NCBI GenBank assembly: GCA_910586095.1
Contig: CAJUHQ010000026.1
Coordinates: 1 to 32,108 of the forward strand
DNA from: an uncultured Lachnospiraceae bacterium
Lineage (GTDB): Bacteria > Bacillota > Clostridia > Lachnospirales > Lachnospiraceae
Direction: 5' to 3'
DNA: 32,108 nucleotides
The notes beneath the pieces were generated by a model. That model worked only from the letters and a program-made list of their open reading frames with translations, was not told the origin of the DNA and made no database searches. Shown here in pieces: positions 6,803 to 14,449 of the stretch. The first letter of the stretch is position 1. Each line of letters begins with the position of its first letter. The translations under genes were made by a program, and so were the position numbers.

Positions 6803-8767
6803 CTAATTCTTCTCTTCTGTTGGCATTTCCTTACGAATCGTTTTATTTTGAATCTCTTGTGTGATCTCTCCAATAAAACAATCTAATGTCTTTATTCCTT
6901 CATCTCCTGCAAAACGACTTCTGACAGACACCGTATTGTCTGCTTCTTCTTGTTGTCCTACCACAAGCATATAGGGAAGTTTGTCTAATCGTGCCTCACG
7001 AATCTTAAATCCAATCTTTTCTGATCGATTGTCAACAGTCGCATCAACACCCGCTTTTTTGAGTTTTTTGCACACATCATTTGCATACTCCTCATATTTC
7101 TCTGAAATAGGAAGCACTCTCACTTGTTCTGCACAAAGCCATGTTGGGAACTTTCCTGCATATTTCTCGATCAGCCATGCGAGAGTACGCTCATAACATC
7201 CCATAGAAGTCCTGTGAATAATATAGGGGCGAACCTTATCTCCATTTTGGTCAATATAATACATATCAAACTGTTCTGCAAGCAACGCATCCCATTGCAC
7301 TGTAATCATTGTGTCCTCTTTGCCATATACATTTTTGGCATTGATATCAATCTTAGGACCATAGAATGCCGCTTCTCCCACGTCCTCCACATAAGGAATA
7401 CCAAGCTCATTCATAATATCACGCATATGCTGTTGTGTCTCTTCCCAAACCTGTGGTTCTCCAATATATTTCTCACGATTATCTGGGTCCCACTTTGAGA
7501 GATGATACGTTACATCCTCACTAACTCCCAATGTCTCTAAACAATACTTTGCCAACGCTAGACAGTTCTTAAACTCCTCCACCATTTGATCTGGTCTGAC
7601 AATCAAATGTCCCTCTGAGATCGTAAACTGTCGAACACGTGTCAATCCATGCATCTCCCCTGAATCTTCATTTCTAAAAAGCGTGGAAGTCTCACTGTAT
7701 CTACATGGTAAGTCACGATAGGACTTCTGTGAATTTTTATATACATAGTATTGGAATGGGCAGGTCATTGGACGAAGCGCATATACTTCTTTGTCTTTAT
7801 CCTCATCCCCAAACACAAACATCCCTTCTTTGTAATGATCCCAGTGCCCTGAAATCTTATACAGGTCGGACTTTGCCATCAAGGGCGTTCTAGTTCTCGT
7901 ATATCCCCATTCGTTGTCCTCCAAATCTTCAATCCATCTTTGAAGCTTCATAATCATTTTCGTTCCCTTAGGTGTAAATAAAGGAAGCCCCTGACCAATA
8001 ACATCCACTGTGGTAAACAGCTCCATCTCACGACCAAGCCGATTGTGGTCGCGGCGTTTTGCATCCTCCATGCGCTCTAAATGTTGTGCAAGCTCTTCTT
8101 TTTTATTGTAGGCAGTTCCATAGATTCTCTGTAGACGTGCCTTGTTAGAGTCTCCTCTCCAATAAGCCATAGAAGAAGAGGTAAGTTTAAATGCCTTCAC
8201 TCCTTTTGTGCTCATCAAATGTGGTCCTGCACATAAATCTACAAAACCGCCCTGGTCATAGAAGCTAATTTGTGCATCCTGTGGCAAATCCTGGATCAAC
8301 TCTACCTTGTAAGGCTCACCCTTTTCTTCCATCAATCTGATAGCCTCATCCCGCGGAAGCGTAAATCGTGTAATTTCATGACCTTCCTTAATAATTTTCT
8401 TCATCTCTGCTTCGATTCGGTCCAAATCTTCTCGCGAAAACGGATCTGAATCAAAATCATAATAAAAACCTTCATCAATTGCTGGACCTATTGTTACTTT
8501 TGCATTGGGAAACAAACGTTTTACCGCTTCTGCAAGCACATGTGACGCTGTGTGTCTAATTACATGCAACGCTTTGGGATCGGTAACTGTAATAATTGTA
8601 AGTTCACAATCATGGGTAAGTTCTGTTCTTAGATCCAACAATACCCCATCCACTTCACCTGCACAAGCTACCCGTGCAAGTCCTTCACTGATATCTTTTG
8701 CAATCTCAAAAATAGATTTTGCCTCATTGTATTCCTTTACGGAACCATCTTTTAACATAATTTTCAT
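6803..8767 (-). CDS. thrS: Threonyl-tRNA synthetase
   Basis: 654 residues, full length for a class II ThrRS. Domain order: N-terminal TGS domain (about 1-62); editing/SAD domain with HTASH (72-76) and the second catalytic region around YDFD; class II catalytic core with the zinc-binding Cys in RPMTCPFQ, the motif 2 region FRNEDSGEMHGLTRVRQF and later His ligands; and an anticodon-binding domain starting near EQVRVLPIS. It charges tRNA-Thr in the cytosol and clears Ser-tRNA-Thr. A GGGGG site precedes the ATG. It lies 25 bases after a small membrane-protein gene, and both are downstream of a T-box whose specifier reads ACU (Thr), so expression should rise when uncharged tRNA-Thr accumulates. 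Confidence 0.98.
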   Translation of the reverse strand: MKIMLKDGSVKEYNEAKSIFEIAKDISEGLARVACAGEVDGVLLDLRTELTHDCELTIITVTDPKALHVIRHTASHVLAEAVKRLFPNAKVTIGPAIDEGFYYDFDSDPFSREDLDRIEAEMKKIIKEGHEITRFTLPRDEAIRLMEEKGEPYKVELIQDLPQDAQISFYDQGGFVDLCAGPHLMSTKGVKAFKLTSSSMAYWRGDSNKARLQRIYGTAYNKKEELAQHLERMEDAKRRDHNRLGREMELFTTVDVIGQGLPLFTPKGTKMIMKLQRWIEDLEDNEWGYTRTRTPLMAKSDLYKISGHWDHYKEGMFVFGDEDKDKEVYALRPMTCPFQYYVYKNSQKSYRDLPCRYSETSTLFRNEDSGEMHGLTRVRQFTISEGHLIVRPDQMVEEFKNCLALAKYCLETLGVSEDVTYHLSKWDPDNREKYIGEPQVWEETQQHMRDIMNELGIPYVEDVGEAAFYGPKIDINAKNVYGKEDTMITVQWDALLAEQFDMYYIDQNGDKVRPYIIHRTSMGCYERTLAWLIEKYAGKFPTWLCAEQVRVLPISEKYEEYANDVCKKLKKAGVDATVDNRSEKIGFKIREARLDKLPYMLVVGQQEEADNTVSVRSRFAGDEGIKTLDCFIGEITQEIQNKTIRKEMPTEEKN

Positions 8768-8792
8768 TTATATAACCCCCTACCTGTGTTTC

Positions 8793-9011
8793 TTAGTTCT
8801 CATTCTGAGTTTTTTGTCCTCCTAACAACATATCAGCAGCACTATTTCTAGAACCGTTTCCTGAACCTATTGTATTGTTACTGAACATGGTTATTCTTCC
8901 ACCTTTTACTGCTCCCAACGCCAAACCAAACAACAGCCCTATCACCATTCCGATAGAAACACATAACGCTGGTAAGAAATACTCTCCATATTTTTCTTGT
9001 AATTGATTCAT
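8793..9011 (-). CDS. Small Gly-rich single-pass membrane protein
   Basis: 72 residues with one hydrophobic, Gly-rich segment (about 14-36, including IGMVIGLLFGLALGAVKGG). A polar Asn/Ser/Gly-rich tail follows, ending GGQKTQNEN. The GxxxG-like spacing suggests helix-helix packing. AAGGAGATG lies about 7 bases before the ATG. It sits between the Thr T-box and thrS and so should share threonine control. I recognise no family, and the role is unknown. It could also be transcribed from a promoter inside 9012-9327. Confidence 0.75.
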   Translation of the reverse strand: MNQLQEKYGEYFLPALCVSIGMVIGLLFGLALGAVKGGRITMFSNNTIGSGNGSRNSAADMLLGGQKTQNEN

Positions 9012-9121
9012 ATAATCACATCTCCTTTTTGATTATTTTGCACATGTACCTATAGATCTCATACATTGTGCTGTGTGTTTGTTTTATATTGTTCCTTTTT
9101 ACTGTAAAAGTCTCGATCTTC

Positions 9122-9250
9122 AATCAGGACTGCGCACTTGCTGCGCTGTCCGTACACGCACCATGCATCTTGTTGCATGTGTGCATCAGATTTCTAAACG
9201 CCCACTTTTATTTATGGTGGTGCAGTTATGGCTGCATGGGCGTTTAGAAA
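9122..9250. repeat. Highly structured intergenic block between the T-box and the thrS operon genes
   Basis: Within the 316-base gap 9012-9327 I see no convincing gene, but there are several hairpins: gcgca/tgcgc near 9132-9146, an atgcat-type palindromic pair near 9160-9186, and a perfect 14-bp stem tttctaaacgccca (9191-9204) with its complement at 9237-9250, whose loop holds a further tgcag/ctgca pair. No T-run follows the long stem. It may be an RNA processing or stability structure in the thrS transcript, or a remnant of a repeat element. Confidence 0.6.
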
Positions 9251-9327
9251 AAGAGTTTCCAAGAGATACACCATCGCAAATCACTTTACCAATACTCTAC
9301 CAATAATAGTTTTATCTGCCTTGTACT

Positions 9328-9365
9328 AAAAAATCCCATACACTACATGGCTGTAATGCATGGGA
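9328..9365 (-). terminator. T-box terminator hairpin
   Basis: A 14-bp stem with two G/T-type imperfections (9334-9347 with 9352-9365) has a four-base loop GCCA, followed by six T residues (9328-9333) on the minus strand. It is mutually exclusive with the antiterminator at 9374-9387. Confidence 0.9.
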
Positions 9366-9587
9366 CGTATCTACGCGGTTCCACCCTGCTTGCCTGCTGT
9401 ACACTCCAACTTTATGTGTTATGCAGACCACTCATGATTGTAACGTAATCAACGGACCGGATTGGGGCCACTCAGAGGTAGTTTTCGGATATTTTCTGCA
9501 AAACTGCTTCCAGCACAAGGCAGTTCTCTCTGATACAGTTCCATATCGTACTCTTCTCGTCATCGTATTAAACATATATGAATTGTT
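9328..9587 (-). promoter_or_regulatory. T-box riboswitch, threonine type
   Basis: The minus strand carries the conserved antiterminator sequence AGGGTGGAACCGCG (9374-9387), which contains the UGGA bulge that pairs with the uncharged tRNA 3' end. A terminator hairpin follows (9328-9365). Upstream is a Stem I-like region with an AGAGAG motif (about 9527-9532) and a CUGGAAGCAG distal-loop segment. On its 3' side GAAAACTACCTCTGAG contains a candidate specifier ACU followed by A (9480-9482 complement), coding for Thr. This agrees with thrS downstream. The specifier position was read by eye, not from a fitted covariance model. Confidence 0.93.
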
Positions 9588-9593
9588 GTTACT

Positions 9594-9622
9594 ATTCTAA
9601 TACGAAACTATCTTGTTGTAAA
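9594..9622 (-). promoter_or_regulatory. Promoter of the T-box/thrS transcript
   Basis: TTTACA (9617-9622), a 17-base spacer and TAGAAT (9594-9599) on the minus strand, just upstream of the T-box Stem I. Both boxes match consensus at 5 of 6 positions. Confidence 0.75.
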
Positions 9623-9657
9623 GCATTAATTTTAAAATACCCTATTATTATATTCTC

Positions 9658-9792
9658 GTAACAGTTCAGACAAGTCTGTCCTGTTACGGCATCCACCCAT
9701 TAAAAATTGCTGCGCAATGGGGCGGATGCTTGTCACCTAAACGTATCTTCACGGTCTGCGCAGTAAATGCCCAGACCTGTCTGAACTATTAC
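9658..9792. repeat. TIR-bounded intergenic element, copy 2
   Basis: A 135-base segment with 21-base terminal inverted repeats (9658-9678 and 9772-9792, two mismatches), beginning GTAACAGTTCAGACA and ending TGTCTGAACTATTAC. It encloses a second hairpin gcatccacccatt / aatggggcggatgc (about 9689-9727). The first 12 bases match the left end of the 6149-6336 element, but the interior differs. It lies between the thrS promoter and the 9898 gene. It is non-coding, with no terminator T-run. Confidence 0.7.
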
Positions 9793-9897
9793 ATATTCTC
9801 CATCTTTCAAAACAACTGTCAAAAAAATAATATAATTGTAACACTTCATTGATTTTGTCATATAGTATAGAAAAAAGCTTCTTCGGAGGTACTCAAC

Positions 9898-10179
9898 ATG
9901 AGTGAATTATCAGCAAGCCATTGCGGATGCAATCAATCAAACAACATTTCAGAGTGTGGATGCGGATGTGGTAACAACAACTGGATCTGGATCATTCTCC
10001 TTCTCTTCTGCTGTGGTGGATGTGGCAACAACGGCGGCAGCCTCTTTGGCAACAATGGATGCGGCTGCGGATGTGGCGACAACAACGGCGGTTGCGGTAG
10101 CTGGATTTGGATTCTTTTGCTTCTGTGCTGCTGTGGCGGCAACAACGGCGGCTGCGGCTGTGGTGGATGCGGGTGCTAA
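9898..10179 (+). CDS. Cys/Gly-rich small protein, 'high-cysteine HCB protein' type
   Basis: 93 residues, about a quarter Cys and a third Gly, with many Asn. It is built as an internal duplication: two hydrophobic segments (NNWIWIILLLFCCGGCG and GSWIWILLLLCCCGG), each flanked by CGCGCG and NNGG runs. Clostridial proteins of this composition are often annotated as 'chorion class high-cysteine HCB protein 13'; no function is established. The hydrophobic segments could be short membrane helices, and the Cys runs could bind metal or cross-link. GGAGG lies 8 bases before the ATG. A strong hairpin follows 21 bases after the stop. The frame is supported by the RBS and composition; the overlapping Ala/Thr-rich frame is a shadow. 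Confidence 0.8.
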   Translation: MSELSASHCGCNQSNNISECGCGCGNNNWIWIILLLFCCGGCGNNGGSLFGNNGCGCGCGDNNGGCGSWIWILLLLCCCGGNNGGCGCGGCGC

Positions 10180-10200
10180 AACACTCGGCACTTCATCTTA

Positions 10201-10226
10201 AGAGGGTTCGTTTATACGAACCCTCT
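10201..10226 (+). terminator. Hairpin after the Cys/Gly-rich gene
   Basis: agagggttcg (10201-10210) pairs perfectly with cgaaccctct (10217-10226) across a six-base loop. The following atctcaaaac has few T residues, so it resembles a terminator but may be weak. The 10227-10384 gap contains a smaller hairpin, cctgttt/aaacagg (10309-10339), and no other clear feature. Confidence 0.65.
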
Positions 10227-10384
10227 ATCTCAAAACAATACAACATGACTATTTAGAATGTACACGTACTATTTTCTTATTTTTTATCATATATATCAAA
10301 TGGAGAACCCTGTTTTGCTGGTCACTGCCTCTAAACAGGAGCTTACAAGTAACAGAAGCACAAAAAGGATTGGAGGGATTGTTT

Positions 10385-10924
10385 GTGGATGATAATGACT
10401 ACGTGCTGGCTTTTGACCATTTTTACACCACCAACCACATTCAGATTTTAAAGTCGCTCCTGCCTTTCATGGATCACGAAAGTTCTGGAATGTTGCCTGC
10501 TATCATCAAATATATGGAACTACAATATACATTGTCTCTTGTAAATAAGAAAACTCCTACTTTTTCTAATGACCTTCATGCTTGTAGTAATTCCTTTATC
10601 TCTGGTTCTAATGAAGAACCTATGGCAAACTTAGAAACCATATACAAGGCAATACACAAATATTTGGCACCTAGTGAAGATCAAAGTTTCAGTCAGATTC
10701 TATCTGCTGTGAGAACAATGAAAAGTGTACGTGAAATGCAACAGATGATGGAACTATTCCAGAGTTTAAACCCAGATATGGATCTAGGCTCTACTATGGA
10801 AAACTTTGCTTCTGGTGGAATGAATTTTAATAATATGAATCTAGGCAATATGAATTTCAATGGTATGGATTTGAATGAATTGATGAAAATTTTTGGAGGG
10901 AATGGAAATGGAGACAAACAATAA
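10385..10924 (+). CDS. Uncharacterised protein with a Met/Asn/Gly-rich C terminus
   Basis: 179 residues from a GTG start. GGAGGG (10372-10377) lies 7 bases upstream, which decides against the in-frame TTG at 10370 that overlaps the RBS. Residues 1-150 look soluble and helical (AFDHFYTTNHIQILKSLLPF, MRSVREMQQMMELF-type helices), with no membrane segment or signal peptide. The C-terminal ~35 residues contain repeats such as MNFNNMNLGNMNFNGMDL and end in GGNGNGDKQ. I recognise no family. It overlaps the next gene by 17 bases, and both use an identical GGAGGG-N7-start arrangement, so they are co-translated. The Met/Asn repeats suggest a flexible or self-associating tail. Function unknown. Confidence 0.75.
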   Translation: MDDNDYVLAFDHFYTTNHIQILKSLLPFMDHESSGMLPAIIKYMELQYTLSLVNKKTPTFSNDLHACSNSFISGSNEEPMANLETIYKAIHKYLAPSEDQSFSQILSAVRTMKSVREMQQMMELFQSLNPDMDLGSTMENFASGGMNFNNMNLGNMNFNGMDLNELMKIFGGNGNGDKQ

Positions 10925-11192
10925 ATGGATGAGTGATCCTGCACTAAAAGATATTGATAAAGCCAAACTGGATTTTCTAGATAAGGTATTTATTCAAAGC
11001 ACATCGGTTAATCAGGCAAATCAAAAAGAAATGTTGTCCTTTTTGCTCTCTTTAAGCAAGATGAGCCGCGATCACAACATCTCTTTTAATCAGGCAGAAA
11101 TCAACCTGATTCTCAATGTTTTAGAAAAATACTCTACCCCTGATGACATTGCTAAAATGAAAAAAATTTCTTCTTTATTCCGCTTTCAGTAA
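10908..11192 (+). CDS. Uncharacterised small helical protein, partner of the 10385 gene
   Basis: 94 residues from the ATG at 10908, where GGAGGG is 7 bases upstream; the ATG at 10902 is too close to that site. It is soluble and predicted mostly helical, with a central KEMLSFLLSLSKMSRDHNISFNQAEINLILNVLEKY. It starts inside the previous gene and is clearly part of the same unit. Its 3' end overlaps by 18 bases the 3' end of the convergent LeuRS-like gene, with no terminator between. Family not recognised; the 'SxxN...F...E...I...LE' pattern is shared with small clostridial proteins of unknown function. Confidence 0.72.
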   Translation: METNNKWMSDPALKDIDKAKLDFLDKVFIQSTSVNQANQKEMLSFLLSLSKMSRDHNISFNQAEINLILNVLEKYSTPDDIAKMKKISSLFRFQ

Positions 11193-11993
11193 GGGCTGTA
11201 ACTGTTCCCATAATATTTTTGACAAATTTGGGGTGTACGGCGTCATCAATATAATCAAATTGCAGCAAATCTTTGTCACCTGTAGATTGACAGCATTGTT
11301 TCGCATGCTGTCTTTTGTGTTGTCTGCATCAAACTCCACTATTTTTTCCTGACTTCCATATGCTACCGCAGTCTTGATTGTATGAGTGTGAAAAGAATCT
11401 AGAATTTCTGCTATATTCAGTTCTTTTTGAAGAATTTTTACAAGCTCCATCAGTCGGACAACAATCCTATGACGGTTAGACATCGTATTTTCACGAAAAA
11501 TACAACGTTGAATCGCTGTATCTGCATCTTCCAACGCATGCTCCATCCTGTTTATACTATCATGCGATAGAACATCTGTTTTGTATCCACCATTTTGATT
11601 CCACCAAATTGCTGCGAGAACTACTCTCCTGTATCTACCAAGAAATTTATAAAGTCCTTCTAATGCGCCTTCCTGCCAGCTATCATAATATGGTCCATCC
11701 TGTTCTTTTGGTGTGTGCTCAAACAACAAATAGAGCTGTAGACAATCTGTGCCATAATCCATAATTAAATCTTGGTCAAAAACGCGTTCTCCTGTCCTTT
11801 TTAGCCAATCAAACAATTCCTTTTTCTGCTCTTGTTCATTATCTTTTGGCTTCTCTTCTATTTTGCTTGGCACAAAAAGAATCCTATTATTTTGTATACA
11901 CACAAAATTGTCGGGGATATCACACCTCGACAATTTTGCGGCATTATATTCAATTTCTCTGTGATTCATGGGTGCTCTAAGATCCTCAGACAT
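11175..11993 (-). CDS. LeuRS-like orphan anticodon-binding-domain protein
   Basis: 272 residues encoded 24 bases after leuS. Residues 72-125 (DQDLIMDYGTDCLQLYLLFE ... WQEGALEGLYKFLGRYRR) align with the LeuRS segment after KMSKS (INEFGADTLRTYEMFIG ... MEGVKGCRRFLDRVWKL, from about residue 598). Its PYTPNLSKILWEQL near the C terminus matches the LeuRS NPVAPHMTEELWEMY helix. It therefore looks like the class I synthetase anticodon-binding helical bundle with about 70 unrelated N-terminal residues. The HIGH motif, KMSKS loop, editing domain and zinc ribbons are all absent, so it cannot be a synthetase. It may bind tRNA-Leu or regulate leuS, but that is inference. It is too intact to be a simple pseudogene: there is one continuous frame. 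A weak AGGA precedes the ATG. Confidence 0.78.
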   Translation of the reverse strand: MSEDLRAPMNHREIEYNAAKLSRCDIPDNFVCIQNNRILFVPSKIEEKPKDNEQEQKKELFDWLKRTGERVFDQDLIMDYGTDCLQLYLLFEHTPKEQDGPYYDSWQEGALEGLYKFLGRYRRVVLAAIWWNQNGGYKTDVLSHDSINRMEHALEDADTAIQRCIFRENTMSNRHRIVVRLMELVKILQKELNIAEILDSFHTHTIKTAVAYGSQEKIVEFDADNTKDSMRNNAVNLQVTKICCNLIILMTPYTPNLSKILWEQLQPLLKAE

Positions 11994-12017
11994 TATTCAC
12001 ATTCCTATCTGTTATCA

Positions 12018-14435
12018 CTATTTTGCTACAATATTCAAAATCCTGCCCTTTACATAGATTTCCTTCACAATATTCTTTCCTTCTATCAACCCAGCAATTG
12101 CAGGAAGTGCATGTGCCTTTTGCTTGACAGAACTCTCTTCTTCCTCAAGACCTACAGATATTGTAGCCTTCACCTTACCATTGATCTGCACAGCAATTTC
12201 AACAGTAGATTCCACTGTCTTTGCCTCGTCATACTCTGGCCATTTCTGTTGATATACTTTGCCTGCTCCTGCAAAATACATCTCCCACAGCTCTTCTGTC
12301 ATATGAGGTGCAACTGGATTGAGCAGCACAAGCAAAGTCGCATACTCACCTTTTGTAATGCTGTTGGCCTTATAAAACTCATTTACAAGCCCCATCATCG
12401 CAGCAATCGCTGTGTTAAACTTTAAGTTCTCAAAATCATTGGAAACCTTCTTGATTGTCTGATGTATTTTAGTCTCGAGCTGTGGACGGTATTCTTCCCC
12501 ATCTATGAGCATATCTTGCAGTTTCCACACTCTGTCAAGAAAACGCCGACACCCCTTAACTCCTTCCATACTCCATGCGGCGCTCAATTCAAACGCACCG
12601 ATAAACATTTCATATGTCCTTAATGTATCTGCTCCAAATTCATTTATAACATCGTCTGGATTAACTACATTTCCTCTTGACTTTGACATTTTCTCCCCAT
12701 TTTCACCCAGAATCATACCATGTGAAGTACGTTTTTTATAGGGTTCATCACAGGGCACTAGCCCTTGGTCATAGAGGAATTTATGCCAGAATCGCGAATA
12801 GAGTAAATGAAGGGTGGTATGTTCCATTCCTCCATTATACCAATCCACTGGCATCCAGTACTCAAGTGCTTCTTTGCTGGCAAACGCAGACGTATTATCT
12901 GGATCAATATATCGTAAAAAGTACCAGGAAGAACCTGCCCACTGTGGCATTGTATCTGTCTCACGCTCTGCCTTTTTGCCACACTTCGGACATGTTGTCT
13001 CCACCCAATCACGCATTGCAGCAAGAGGCGATTCTCCTGTATCTGTCGGCATATAGCTTTCCACTTCGGGAAGTCTTAGTGGAAGGTCCTCCTCATTTAA
13101 CGCAACATAGCCGCAACAAGGACATTTCACAATAGGAATCGGCTCTCCCCAATAGCGCTGACGTGAAAACACCCAGTCACGCAGCTTGAAATTGACTTTT
13201 CTGTGTCCGATCTTCTTGTCTTCTAGCCAGTTTATGATCGCTTCTTTGGCATCTCTTACTTCCATCCCATTGAGGAAATCAGAGTTACAAAGTATTCCAG
13301 TTGCAACATCTGTAAATGCTTCATTTTGCACATCCCCACCTGCCACAACCTCTATGATTGGAAGATCAAACTTTTTCGCAAAATCCCAATCGCGCGTATC
13401 ATGTGCAGGAACTGCCATAATAGCTCCTGTACCATAGGACATCAAAACATAGTCTGACACCCATACTGGAATCTCCTTGTTGTTGACAGGATTAATAGCA
13501 GATATTCCCTTTACACATACTCCAGTCTTTTCCTTTGCAAGCTCTGTTCGCTCAAAGTCAGACTTTCTGGCAGCCTGTTCACGATATGCCACAATCTCTT
13601 GATAATTTTCGATTTCTTCTTTATATTTTTCAATTATGGGATGTTCTGGAGAAATGACCATATATGTCGCTCCAAATAAAGTATCTGGTCTAGTCGTATA
13701 GATCATAAGGATTTCTTCCTTATCTTTTAACCGGAAATTCACTTCCGCTCCTTCAGAACGCCCAATCCAATTCTTCTGTGAAACCTTTACCTTCTCAATA
13801 TAATCTACTTTTGCAAGTCCATCAATCAACTTGTCAGCATACTCAGTAATCTTGAGCATCCACTGTGATTGCATTTTTCGAATCACTTCAGATCCACAGC
13901 GCTCACACACGCCATTTACAACCTCTTCGTTTGCTAACCCTACCTTACAAGAAGTACAGAAGTTAATAGGCATCTCACTCTTGTAAGCTAATCCCTTCTT
14001 AAATAACTGCAAAAAGATCCACTGTGTCCACTTATAATAATTTTCGTCTGTTGTATTAATTTCCCGTGACCAGTCAAAAGAATATCCTAGGGCCTTTAAT
14101 TGTGCCTTAAAATGCTCTACATTATTCTTGGTGACAATTTTAGGATGAATTTTATTTTGGATCGCATAATTTTCTGTCGGCAAACCAAATGCATCCCACC
14201 CCATAGGAAACAAAACATTATATCCTTGCATTCTACGTTTGCGCGCCACAATATCCATCGCTGTATATGGCCGCGGATGTCCTACATGAAGTCCTTGACC
14301 CGACGGATAAGGAAATTCCACCAGCGCGTAATACTTGGGTCTTGACTGATCTACACCTACCTTGAATGCTTCTTCATTCTCCCATATATCCTGCCATTTT
14401 TTCTCAATATCTTTTGGCGAATACTCTTTGTTCAT
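12018..14435 (-). CDS. leuS: Leucyl-tRNA synthetase
   Basis: 805 residues, the usual bacterial LeuRS size. It shows the class I HIGH motif as HVGH (50-53, preceded by PYPSGQGL), a Cys4 zinc site (CTSC ... CERC near 160-180), the CP1 editing domain with TTRPDTLFGATY and GTGAIMAVPAHD, a second Cys pair cluster (CPCCGY ... CPKCGK), KMSKS (582-586), the anticodon-binding bundle (about 600-725) and a small C-terminal tail. It charges tRNA-Leu and hydrolyses misactivated amino acids. GGGAGG is 9 bases before the ATG. No T-box is visible upstream; instead the leader has 15-bp tandem repeats. The orphan anticodon-binding protein follows by 24 bases, which implies one transcript. Confidence 0.98.
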   Translation of the reverse strand: MNKEYSPKDIEKKWQDIWENEEAFKVGVDQSRPKYYALVEFPYPSGQGLHVGHPRPYTAMDIVARKRRMQGYNVLFPMGWDAFGLPTENYAIQNKIHPKIVTKNNVEHFKAQLKALGYSFDWSREINTTDENYYKWTQWIFLQLFKKGLAYKSEMPINFCTSCKVGLANEEVVNGVCERCGSEVIRKMQSQWMLKITEYADKLIDGLAKVDYIEKVKVSQKNWIGRSEGAEVNFRLKDKEEILMIYTTRPDTLFGATYMVISPEHPIIEKYKEEIENYQEIVAYREQAARKSDFERTELAKEKTGVCVKGISAINPVNNKEIPVWVSDYVLMSYGTGAIMAVPAHDTRDWDFAKKFDLPIIEVVAGGDVQNEAFTDVATGILCNSDFLNGMEVRDAKEAIINWLEDKKIGHRKVNFKLRDWVFSRQRYWGEPIPIVKCPCCGYVALNEEDLPLRLPEVESYMPTDTGESPLAAMRDWVETTCPKCGKKAERETDTMPQWAGSSWYFLRYIDPDNTSAFASKEALEYWMPVDWYNGGMEHTTLHLLYSRFWHKFLYDQGLVPCDEPYKKRTSHGMILGENGEKMSKSRGNVVNPDDVINEFGADTLRTYEMFIGAFELSAAWSMEGVKGCRRFLDRVWKLQDMLIDGEEYRPQLETKIHQTIKKVSNDFENLKFNTAIAAMMGLVNEFYKANSITKGEYATLLVLLNPVAPHMTEELWEMYFAGAGKVYQQKWPEYDEAKTVESTVEIAVQINGKVKATISVGLEEEESSVKQKAHALPAIAGLIEGKNIVKEIYVKGRILNIVAK

Positions 14436-14449
14436 TTCTATACCTCCCT

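Noticed and set aside
9073..9306. 77-residue plus-strand frame in the thrS leader
   Set aside because: It covers the hairpin block and the non-coding leader; no RBS or conserved motif.
9902..10201. Second plus-strand frame of 99 residues overlapping the Cys/Gly-rich gene, rich in Ala/Thr
   Set aside because: It is the +1-type frame of a GGN/TGY-repetitive gene. The SD is placed for the Cys/Gly frame, and the Ala/Thr composition is a by-product of the repeats.
11175..11993. Interpretation of the LeuRS-like gene as a simple pseudogene of leuS
   Set aside because: It has a continuous 272-codon frame, an own start and stop, and an N-terminal region not present in LeuRS at that position, so it is better treated as a gene.
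11832..12425. 197-residue plus-strand frame opposite leuS and its neighbour
   Set aside because: It runs antisense across two real genes, has shadow-like composition and no RBS.
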